This document shows positions 1 through 5,367 of a stretch of 5,367 bases of DNA, piece by piece (within the stretch, counting starts at the first letter, position 1; each line of letters opens with the position of its first letter). Location of the stretch: the NCBI GenBank assembly GCA_001774505.1, contig MFAF01000034.1, positions 7,464 to 12,830 on the forward strand, written 5' to 3'. The translations under genes were made by a program, and so were the position numbers. The stretch is from Candidatus Coatesbacteria bacterium RBG_13_66_14. GTDB taxonomy: Bacteria > RBG-13-66-14. Under the pieces are notes generated by a model, which saw only the letters and a program-made list of their open reading frames with translations, did not search any database and was not told the DNA's origin.

Positions 1-1
1 G

Positions 2-2977
2 GGCGACCTCCACGGGGCGGGGCTCTCGACACAGACCCCCTACGTCACCCACCATCCCCGGCCGGGTGGGGCCGACGCCTCGGTGCAGATTCGGGGGCTG
101 GCCTGGTGGCCCGCCCACGGGCTGCTCCTGTGCGGAATAGGAGAGAGCATCTGGGGCTACGACCCCTCGATGGGGGCGAGCTACGAGCTGGCGAGGCCGC
201 CCTTCCCCTCCCCGGAGAGGCAGATTGAGCACCTCTGGGTGGACGGGACCGACGTGTACGGCGTGAGCCTTCCCACCGCCGAAGCCGCGGTGACGGCCGA
301 GGGTCACATCGTCAAGGCGGACCTCTCCGGGTTCGACCCGGACTTCGCCGCCCCGCCGGTGTTCTACGCCGTCTACGCCGAGCCGTTCAAGCTCTGGAAC
401 GCGGGATCGGCGCGGATACTTTCGACCGGGGCGGAGTGGTGGGTGCCGCAAGGGGGGGGCGCGGGCGACCTGTTCATCTATGTCGGGAACGCCATCGGGC
501 TCGGCGGCCCCGAGGACGGCGAGTACATCCCCGGTCCGACCGTGTTTGAGATGATTGAATACGTCCCCGGGCACGAGGGGGACCCCGGATTCATCGAATA
601 CTGGTACAGGGCGTCCGCGCGGATTTTCTGCCGCATGGTGATCAAGGGATCGAGCTATTTCCCGGAATCCGCCTCGGGCAACCCGCTCATGTACGGGCGC
701 AACCTCTACCTCCCCGAGGGCACGGCCCTTGGCCTGGAGTACACCGACGACGACCTGCGGCACCTCGACGTCGTCGCCTACAGGATGCCGGGGCCGTTGG
801 CCTACTACATCCCGCGGGGCGTCCCCGACGGGGACGACTGGGTTTACGACATCGGCAACCACGTCCCCCACGCCGAAAGGGCCGGCAAGCTCCCCTGCAC
901 CCTGCCCGCCGGATACTACGCCTTCGTCACCCACGGATCGCGGATAACCGACTACGCCCACGACTTCCCCCTCGAGTCCGTGTCCGGGTTCCGAATCAGC
1001 TTCACGCGGGCGCAGCGCCGCCCCTCCGTCGCCTTCACCTCGGCGGGGGACAGGGTCATCACCGCCGAGGACACGGTGGACATCTCCACCCTGACCGATC
1101 CGCTCGGGCCCCTGGCCTCGAGCGGGGCCGACGAGTTCGAGCGGCTGTACTACCGGGACCTGACCGCCGGGACCAAGGCGGGGGTGCTGTTCGGTCCGAC
1201 CCGGGCGCACTCCGCGCTGCTGGCCCGGATGAGCGACACCGAGGCGCTGGCGGTCTTCGCCCGGGAGGCGGGGATACCGGGGGCCTACGGCCGCATCGAA
1301 CCGCTGACCGGCCTGGCCCTCGGCCGGGTGCACGAGTCCGGCTCCAACTGGAAGTACGCGCAAGTCACGACCCTCGGCGGCTGGACGGGCAACGACGACG
1401 CCCACGCCTACCACCACTACAGCCCGACGAGCCTGGCCTATGAAAACGGCGTCGCCTATGTCGGCTACACGCGGACGACCCAGCGGTTCCGGGACCTGAC
1501 CGGGGCGCCGGTTTTCCGGGCTTACGTGAACTGGGACCGGGCCGGCAACATCTACGACATGGGCGGCTCGAAAATAGAGGTGAGCGGGTATCTCCTCGAT
1601 GAGGTCGAGAAGGGGGACCGCGTCCGCCTGTGGCCCGACGACCCGGACAGGCTCCCCTACGCCCCCCTGCCCCGGACCATCCTCGACGTGGAGTGGGACA
1701 CCGAACGCATGCTGACCAGGCTCACGGTGAGCCCGCCGCTGGACTGCTCGGACGGCGCCCCCAACCCGGCCGACCGTGTCATCGAGCGACTCGAGGATAC
1801 TTTCTACACCAAGGGCATCGAGGAGTACGACTCCCGCTACGGCGACGAGTTCGAGTGGGGGGTGCCGACCCTGCAGAAGGAAGTCGGAACCCGCGAGGTA
1901 AGAACCTATCTCCGGGCGTACAAACTTCTGACGGGCACCTGGGAGGCCCCCATAGACTTCGGCCGCGAGGACGTGACCGAGGAGATCACCGCCGAGGACG
2001 ACCCGGAGAACCAGCGGGCCACGCTCACCCTCTCGAACACCTTCGCCGACCCGGCGACGATTTCGGTGAAGCTGGGCGATTCCCCGGTCGGCTTCACCGT
2101 GGATACCAATGAACTGTACGAGACGGGCGACTGCACCCTGGCGCTCCCGCGGCGGTACGTCGGCCTGGAGCTCACCGTCGCCTACTCTTACTGGGACGCC
2201 TCGCTGCGGTTCACCGAGATGACCATGGCCGACCCCACCCTCTACTACACCCGGGGGAAGGAGCTGCGGTCCTGGTCCGGCTCCGTGGTCGAGCACGGTG
2301 AGGTCCACTACAAAGCCTCGGGAGTCGCGTCTCCGCTGGTCATCCCCGCGGTGGTGTCCCCCCCGACCGTTTACGGCGTGGCCGAGGGCGGCGGCAACTA
2401 CCCTTTCCAGCTCTCGGTCAACCACTCGCTCAACGTCGGCGACCGCTCCGGCTGGGAGGGCAAGGGTCTGGCCTCCTGCCTGGCCGAGGTGGCCCTGGCT
2501 CTGGGGTGCATCTTCTGGGTGGATGGGAGCGGGGTCGTCCATTTCGTCCCGCGGGGCTGGCGCGGCGGCGAGGCCGACGTGCTCCCCGAGGACGTGCTGG
2601 ACTACCAGGAGCCGGGGGCCTGGCAGCGGGCGGCGCCGGCGGTGACCGTGACCTGGCCGGGCGGCGAGGAAACGGCGGGGGTGCTCTCCGCCACGCGGCT
2701 TACCGACAACGAGTCCTTCAGCGCGCCGCTGGTGACCTCGGCGGGCTGGGCGAACCTTTTGGCGAACCTGCTCTACGCGGCGAAATCCAACCGCGGCGGC
2801 CGGGCCGAGGTGACGCTCGGGGGCCTGCGGCTGGACATCGAGACCGGCGACGGTCTGCACGTTCCCTTGGCCGGGGCGGTCTCCCCGGACGACGGGACCG
2901 GCGTCGTGGTGGGGATCGAGCCGCAGTTAAATCTCGGCCAGGCGCAGACGCGCTTCATCCTTGAACTGGAGGATTGA
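2..2977 (+). CDS. Phage tail protein with C-terminal tail-hub-like region, 5' partial
   Basis: The frame is open from the first complete codon at base 2, so the GTG at 83 is probably internal and the true start lies upstream. 991 residues are visible, numbered here from base 2. The N-terminal part is beta-rich, with propeller-like strands such as 'GLAWWPAHGLLL' (about 32-43) and 'LWVDGTDVYGV' (about 78-88). The last ~180 residues resemble the hub or baseplate proteins of long-tailed phages: a helix and hairpin 'CLAEVALALGCIFWVDGSG' (about 825), a 'TVTWPGGEE' strand, then a terminal 'ETGDGLHV...GVVVGIEPQLNLGQAQTRFILELE' type ending, matching the usual hub pattern of 'GD.v.v...vv.I...l..g.t...L'. 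The inferred role is a structural protein at the tail tip, around the tape-measure end and the fibre attachment site. The next gene overlaps its stop by one base, which supports a shared tail operon. Tail-module membership is fairly sure; the hub assignment is moderate, and the N-terminal fold is a guess. Confidence 0.72.
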   Translation, partial: GDLHGAGLSTQTPYVTHHPRPGGADASVQIRGLAWWPAHGLLLCGIGESIWGYDPSMGASYELARPPFPSPERQIEHLWVDGTDVYGVSLPTAEAAVTAEGHIVKADLSGFDPDFAAPPVFYAVYAEPFKLWNAGSARILSTGAEWWVPQGGGAGDLFIYVGNAIGLGGPEDGEYIPGPTVFEMIEYVPGHEGDPGFIEYWYRASARIFCRMVIKGSSYFPESASGNPLMYGRNLYLPEGTALGLEYTDDDLRHLDVVAYRMPGPLAYYIPRGVPDGDDWVYDIGNHVPHAERAGKLPCTLPAGYYAFVTHGSRITDYAHDFPLESVSGFRISFTRAQRRPSVAFTSAGDRVITAEDTVDISTLTDPLGPLASSGADEFERLYYRDLTAGTKAGVLFGPTRAHSALLARMSDTEALAVFAREAGIPGAYGRIEPLTGLALGRVHESGSNWKYAQVTTLGGWTGNDDAHAYHHYSPTSLAYENGVAYVGYTRTTQRFRDLTGAPVFRAYVNWDRAGNIYDMGGSKIEVSGYLLDEVEKGDRVRLWPDDPDRLPYAPLPRTILDVEWDTERMLTRLTVSPPLDCSDGAPNPADRVIERLEDTFYTKGIEEYDSRYGDEFEWGVPTLQKEVGTREVRTYLRAYKLLTGTWEAPIDFGREDVTEEITAEDDPENQRATLTLSNTFADPATISVKLGDSPVGFTVDTNELYETGDCTLALPRRYVGLELTVAYSYWDASLRFTEMTMADPTLYYTRGKELRSWSGSVVEHGEVHYKASGVASPLVIPAVVSPPTVYGVAEGGGNYPFQLSVNHSLNVGDRSGWEGKGLASCLAEVALALGCIFWVDGSGVVHFVPRGWRGGEADVLPEDVLDYQEPGAWQRAAPAVTVTWPGGEETAGVLSATRLTDNESFSAPLVTSAGWANLLANLLYAAKSNRGGRAEVTLGGLRLDIETGDGLHVPLAGAVSPDDGTGVVVGIEPQLNLGQAQTRFILELED
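2968..2972 (+). promoter_or_regulatory. Ribosome binding site for the 188-residue tail gene
   Basis: A GGAGG lies four bases before the ATG at 2977 but only one base before the alternative TTG at 2974. It therefore selects the ATG as start. It sits inside the last codons of the upstream tail gene, as expected for translationally coupled phage genes. Confidence 0.7.
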
Positions 2978-3543
2978 TGCCCTGGGGTGATTCGGATTCT
3001 GGCGGGCAACTTCGGCCCAAAGTCAGCTTCACCGGCGGCGCGGTCGGCCTCCCCGACCTCACCTTCCCGGCCACCGGCTTCACCCGGATGGACGAGGACT
3101 GGGTCCCGGAGAAGATCGTCAACGCGGCGGCGGACGCCTCCCGGACCGTCTCGGAGTCAATCGTCGGCTACCGCGGCGTCTTCACTGTCCACTACGCCTA
3201 CCTCACCGCGGAGGGCCGGCGGCTCATAGCCCGAGTCGTCAACGTCGGGACGCGGGTCTACTTCTACCCCCACTCCGACACGGCGGAGAACTACCTCTGC
3301 CGGGTGTCGGCGACCTCGGGGATCATGCAGCAGCTCGACGGGAAGGCCATCGGCTACGGTCCGCTGGCCATCACCTTCGAGACGGTGACCTTACGTTCCT
3401 CGGTGCCCTGCGAGGGCGAGGCGTCGCACTTCTCCGACAAAGACCTGGCCTACATCGCGGGCGATGAAATCTGCTGCTTCTCCGACAAGGACCTGGCCTA
3501 CGACACCGACGACAAGATCGGGTGGTTCAACAAGGCGGAATGA
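2977..3543 (+). CDS. Phage tail protein, distal-tail-like, with C-terminal 16-residue repeats
   Basis: A 188-residue protein starting at ATG 2977, which shares its A with the TGA stop of the upstream gene; GGAGG is four bases upstream. The core (about 15-145) has the look of small beta-rich tail proteins: 'SRTVSESIVGYRGVFTVHY' then 'AYLTAEGRRLIARVV', then 'VYFYPHSDTAENYLCRV', and a final 'ITFETVTL' strand. This order (strand, 'YLT/S' helix, 'fyP...d' strand, closing strand) is common in distal-tail and related tail-tip proteins. It carries no signal peptide or membrane segment. Residues 152-188 form a tandem repeat that starts at F152, F168 and F184, the last copy being only five residues long. 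A structural tail role follows from the neighbours and the fold-like pattern; the exact position in the tail is inferred. It ends exactly where G+C content falls, so its C-terminus could have been changed by insertion of the cassette. Confidence 0.68.
   Translation: MPWGDSDSGGQLRPKVSFTGGAVGLPDLTFPATGFTRMDEDWVPEKIVNAAADASRTVSESIVGYRGVFTVHYAYLTAEGRRLIARVVNVGTRVYFYPHSDTAENYLCRVSATSGIMQQLDGKAIGYGPLAITFETVTLRSSVPCEGEASHFSDKDLAYIAGDEICCFSDKDLAYDTDDKIGWFNKAE
3430..3540 (+). repeat. In-frame 48-bp tandem repeat (2.3 copies) in tail gene
   Basis: The 24-base segment at 3430-3453 recurs at 3478-3501 with a single silent change (AAA to AAG), coding 'FSDKDLAY' both times. The period is 48 bases, or 16 residues. 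The second halves are diverged but share an acidic 'D(E/K)I' element. A third unit begins in phase at 3526 (F184) and is ended by the TGA at 3541-3543. Short aromatic/acidic repeats of this kind occur at the C-termini of some phage tail proteins. Confidence 0.85.
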
Positions 3544-3562
3544 GTGTGTTTTTATTATAAAC

Positions 3563-3591
3563 TTGACGAGAGTTTAGTAACCGAATATACT
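3563..3591 (+). promoter_or_regulatory. Sigma70-type promoter of the low-GC cassette
   Basis: The -35 box TTGACG (3563-3568) and the -10 box TATACT (3586-3591) each match the consensus at five of six positions and are separated by the ideal 17 bases. The sequence just upstream (3547-3561) is almost all A/T and could act as an UP element. Transcription would begin near 3598, only zero to three bases before the ATG at 3601, so the message may be essentially leaderless. No clear operator palindrome overlaps it, which suggests steady expression, including in a lysogen. Confidence 0.75.
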
Positions 3592-3600
3592 GGGGGTGCA

Positions 3601-3888
3601 ATGGAGCAAAAAGAAATCCGTATTCAACCATTTTTAAGTCCGAATATTAATCGTTTATATTCGGATTTTACTGCCGTTAATATGTCTCCATATGATATTA
3701 CTATTGATTTTGGAGAAATAATTTACGTTAATCCCGAGGAAGTTAGTAAGGATGGTACTATTATCCGCCCGATAAAGGCTAGGATTACATTACCTATTGA
3801 AATTGCAAAGATTTTGGTGTCTCAGATATCAGAAATGCTTAGGAATAGAGATGCCATCTTAAAAAAACAGGATAGTAAAGAGGGATAA
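3601..3888 (+). CDS. DUF3467-like small protein
   Basis: A 95-residue protein that matches the DUF3467 pattern as I recall it: 'LYSDFTAVNMSPYDITIDFG' (19-38), followed by 'EIIYVNPEE', then an 'ARITLPIEIAKILVSQISEM' stretch (60-79) in place of the usual 'R..msP..AK.L...L...i..ye'. Family members are about 90-110 residues, so this copy is full length. Their molecular function is not established. It is probably a soluble alpha/beta protein, with no signal peptide or membrane segment. The frame is open back to a GTG at 3544, but that extension would be encoded by the promoter itself, so ATG 3601 is preferred; a GGGGG at 3592-3596 could serve as a weak ribosome site on read-through transcripts. 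It is first in the three-gene cassette, two bases before the next gene. Family call is fairly sure; its role here is unknown. Confidence 0.75.
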   Translation: MEQKEIRIQPFLSPNINRLYSDFTAVNMSPYDITIDFGEIIYVNPEEVSKDGTIIRPIKARITLPIEIAKILVSQISEMLRNRDAILKKQDSKEG

Positions 3889-3890
3889 TT

Positions 3891-4283
3891 ATGATTTCAA
3901 GTCGTGTTCATACTTCTATCCCTATTATTGATGTTGATGATTGGGTGCAAACCTTTTTATTCAATAAAAACCAAGAAAAATTTGCATTTCTCTGTCAAGA
4001 GAATGAAATAGTCATGATATGCCAGGAATCAAGTCAGGGAAAAATTTATAATGTCAAGATTGACGCGGTACACGAATCCATTGAAAGCATATTAACCCAG
4101 TTGAGAGAGCGCGGAAAACTAAGGATTATTGAGTATTACATCGAAGGTGATAATGTAATCGTGAACTATCATGCTGATAGCTTTGATGAGATAGAAAAAG
4201 CTAGTGATGCGATTGCAGATGCCTGCCTTGATATCACTGCGCTTGGGTATATCCCAATAATTGGCCCCAGTTGTGCAGAATAA
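3891..4283 (+). CDS. Hypothetical protein, second gene of the cassette
   Basis: I do not recognise this 130-residue protein. The ATG at 3891 follows GAGGG (3880-3884) with six bases of spacing and lies two bases after the previous stop, so start and operon membership are well supported. It appears to be a soluble, acidic alpha/beta protein: strands near 30-57 ('KFAFLC', 'EIVMICQES', 'IYNVKID'), a helix at about 60-74 ('VHESIESILTQLRERG'), strands at 77-94 ('LRIIEYYIEGDNVIVNYH'), a helix at 98-113, and a hydrophobic tail 'ALGYIPIIG' (117-125). No signal peptide, metal-binding cluster, nucleotidyltransferase signature or DNA-binding helix-turn-helix is obvious. Its 3' end overlaps the start of the HEPN-like gene, suggesting that the two are translationally coupled and may be partners. 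Confidence 0.8.
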   Translation: MISSRVHTSIPIIDVDDWVQTFLFNKNQEKFAFLCQENEIVMICQESSQGKIYNVKIDAVHESIESILTQLRERGKLRIIEYYIEGDNVIVNYHADSFDEIEKASDAIADACLDITALGYIPIIGPSCAE

Positions 4284-4653
4284 AAGGGAAAGAAATCATC
4301 AAATAACTCATAATCAAACAGCCGCAGATTACCTGCTTGCTGCCCCTGGGGGTGGCGATTTTTATTTTGATTGGGTTTGTGTTACTCGATTTTATGCGGC
4401 ACTTCATGCTATTGATCGGATAATAATTGATAAACTTGGTAAAAAACCTGAAAATCACAAAGATAGGTCGGATTACCTAGGTGAATCCATATTAAAGTAC
4501 GGTGTCGATAAAAATGTTGAAACATGGTACTCAACTCTGAAATCATTAGGCTGGCAGGCTAGATATGGATTTCTAAAATACAAATATGCACGGCCCCAAA
4601 TTGCTCTACAAGTGTCAGAACAAGCGTTAAATAGACTTCTAGCATATAAATAA
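4261..4653 (+). CDS. HEPN-like helical protein, third gene of the cassette
   Basis: Up to 130 residues. The features are those of HEPN-type helical bundle proteins: an N-terminal helix ('HNQTAADYLLAA', 17-28), a second helix with 'WVCVTRFYAALHAIDRIII' (38-56), the 'KPENHKDR' turn (62-69), and 'WYSTLKSLGWQARYGF' (89-104), followed by a C-terminal helix 'ALQVSEQALNRLLAY'. This order, FYAAlH, then sHkdR, then L...aRY, is one I associate with a HEPN-related family. HEPN proteins include RNases of toxin-antitoxin and defence systems, but also non-catalytic members. An R-x5-H match lies at R43-H49, not in the last helix where catalytic HEPN motifs normally sit, so RNase activity is uncertain. The start is unsure: TTG 4261 follows an in-frame stop directly, and GTG 4273 is also possible; neither has a good ribosome site. 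It overlaps the upstream gene by 23 or 11 bases, implying coupled translation. Confidence 0.68.
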   Translation: MAPVVQNKRERNHQITHNQTAADYLLAAPGGGDFYFDWVCVTRFYAALHAIDRIIIDKLGKKPENHKDRSDYLGESILKYGVDKNVETWYSTLKSLGWQARYGFLKYKYARPQIALQVSEQALNRLLAYK

Positions 4654-4719
4654 ACTGCCTTAGGGTGCTTTTTTTATGTACCCATAGTCTGTAAAGCCTG
4701 GCTACCATAAAGAGAATTT

Positions 4720-4742
4720 GGCCGCTTAAGCGGCCTTTTTTT
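4720..4742 (+). terminator. Rho-independent terminator closing the cassette
   Basis: A perfect inverted repeat GGCCGCTTAAGCGGCC (six G/C-rich pairs around a TTAA loop) at 4720-4735 is followed at once by seven T residues (4736-4742). It lies 66 bases after the HEPN-like stop codon. The complementary strand lacks a matching T run, so it should act on rightward transcription only. A further T7 run at 4669-4675 has only a very weak stem before it. Confidence 0.9.
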
Positions 4743-4773
4743 ACGCCCTGATTCATAGATAGCGGAGGCGAAC

Positions 4774-5367
4774 ATGCCACTCGGAAAGCCGCGCGATTTC
4801 GTCACCTACCCGAACCTCGAGGCGAAGAACCTCGGCGTCGGCGAGGGGGACAACGCTGCCAAGCGAATAGACGGCCTCTACTTCGACGCCAACAACGAGG
4901 GCACCAACAACGCCCTGGCCATTCGGCAGGGGTTCGGCGTGGATTTCGTGGACAACGGCTCGGTCGTCGGCGAGTGCCGGGTGACCACCCCCGTGGGGCT
5001 CTTCGACGCCGAGCACAAGGTGACCATCGGCGACGGGACGCGCATCTGGAAAACGGCGATGACCGCCGCCGACGACCTGCGCTTCGACGATGGCGACATC
5101 GTGAACGGCGTGGCGGGACCGGCGGACTACTCCAACGCCGGCTTCATAGACTCCCTCCTCGTCTGGTCCACCGGCTCCGATACCCTCCGCACGATGGCGG
5201 ACAACACGGAGCTGGTCCTGGTCAACACCGAGCCCAACGCGCTCACCGCCGACGATATCGCGCGCTCCCCCGCCAAAGCGGAGAAGGTGGACACTTCGCT
5301 CACCAACCTGGAGACGGCCTTCGACGTGGAGCACGACGGGGCCACGGGGGTCCACGCCTCGGGTTTC
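4774..5367 (+). CDS. Phage tail fibre / appendage-like protein, 3' partial
   Basis: 198 codons are visible and the frame runs off the window. ATG 4774 is preceded by GGAGG (4764-4768) with five bases of spacing, a strong start. G+C content and codon use return to those of the left-hand tail genes. The sequence has no signal peptide or membrane segment and is rich in D, N, G and T, as fibre proteins often are. Near the window edge 'FDVEHDGATGVHASGF' (183-198) resembles the 'EHn.dGtH' motif often seen where the N-terminal attachment part of phage tail fibres gives way to the shaft. Residues about 80-115 ('VTTPVGLFDAEHKVTIGDGT') look beta-rich. The likely role is host recognition or a tip appendage. 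The gene belongs with the upstream tail genes but is separated from them by the cassette and its terminator. Fibre assignment is moderate, because most of the protein is missing. Confidence 0.62.
   Translation, partial: MPLGKPRDFVTYPNLEAKNLGVGEGDNAAKRIDGLYFDANNEGTNNALAIRQGFGVDFVDNGSVVGECRVTTPVGLFDAEHKVTIGDGTRIWKTAMTAADDLRFDDGDIVNGVAGPADYSNAGFIDSLLVWSTGSDTLRTMADNTELVLVNTEPNALTADDIARSPAKAEKVDTSLTNLETAFDVEHDGATGVHASGF

Larger units (their letters stand above)
3544..4742 (+). other. Low-GC moron-like cargo cassette inside the tail operon
   Basis: The segment is sharply AT-richer than both flanks (sample lines of 60 bases hold 17 to 31 G+C, against 44 in a sampled tail line). It begins at the stop codon of the tail gene and ends at an intrinsic terminator 31 bases before the fibre gene. 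It holds its own promoter, three co-directional overlapping or tightly spaced genes, and the terminator. No transposase, integrase or convincing flanking direct repeat is visible. This is the layout described for morons in temperate phages, which are independently transcribed genes added between conserved structural genes. Cargo status is inferred from composition and layout. Confidence 0.7.

Noticed and set aside
1630..2112. 160-codon open frame on the + strand within the large tail gene
   Set aside because: Its translation is dominated by R, G, P and A, typical of an out-of-frame reading of GC-rich coding DNA, and it sits wholly inside a supported gene.
3571..3591. Possible operator palindrome overlapping the -10 box (AGT...ACT half-sites)
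   Set aside because: Only about five of eight half-site positions match, not better than chance in AT-rich DNA.
3544..3600. N-terminal extension of the DUF3467-like gene from GTG 3544
   Set aside because: The extension is encoded by the promoter sequence itself and is not part of the family core; ATG 3601 gives the usual family length.
4641..4675. Possible second terminator just after the HEPN-like gene (AGCA...TGCT then T7)
   Set aside because: The stem is only about four base pairs with a very long loop; the perfect hairpin at 4720-4742 is far more convincing.
3541..4770. Flanking direct repeats that would mark a transposon-like insertion
   Set aside because: Only short AT-rich or GGCGGA-type similarities are seen at the two ends; no transposase or terminal inverted repeats are present.
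4559..4780. 73-codon minus-strand frame across the terminator
   Set aside because: It crosses the terminator and overlaps the HEPN-like gene; there is no supporting ribosome site or family resemblance.
4753..5355. 200-codon open frame on the minus strand
   Set aside because: It lies opposite the fibre-like gene, which has a strong ribosome site and a fibre motif. Its composition is what high-GC antisense frames give, and it has no convincing start signal.

Overview
This window looks like part of the tail region of a bacteriophage or prophage from a high-GC bacterium, interrupted by a compact low-GC gene cassette. Hand counts of sample lines give roughly 70% G+C in the flanking tail genes and about 30-50% (mostly 30-42%) in the cassette at 3544-4742. 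All genes lie on the + strand. No tRNA, rRNA, CRISPR array, transposase or integrase is visible, and the host cannot be named from this sequence.

Left part (1-3543): a very long tail protein, whose 5' end lies outside the window, ends in a stretch resembling the tail-hub proteins of long-tailed phages. It overlaps by one base a 188-residue tail protein that resembles distal-tail-type proteins. That second protein ends in a 16-residue tandem repeat whose third copy is cut short by the stop codon, right where base composition changes.

Middle part (3544-4742): a sigma70-type promoter (TTGACG, 17 bp, TATACT), three closely packed small genes, and a strong intrinsic terminator. The genes encode a DUF3467-like protein, a protein I do not recognise, and a protein resembling HEPN-type helical proteins. 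A self-contained unit with its own promoter and terminator, a foreign base composition and the same orientation as the tail genes is the classic layout of a phage 'moron' or cargo cassette. The three genes probably act together. A host-interaction, superinfection-exclusion or defence role is plausible but not shown.

Right part (4743-5367): a well-placed ribosome binding site and the first 198 codons of a tail-fibre or tail-appendage-like gene that continues past the window. In ancestral relatives without the cassette, the 188-residue tail gene would probably be followed directly by this fibre gene.
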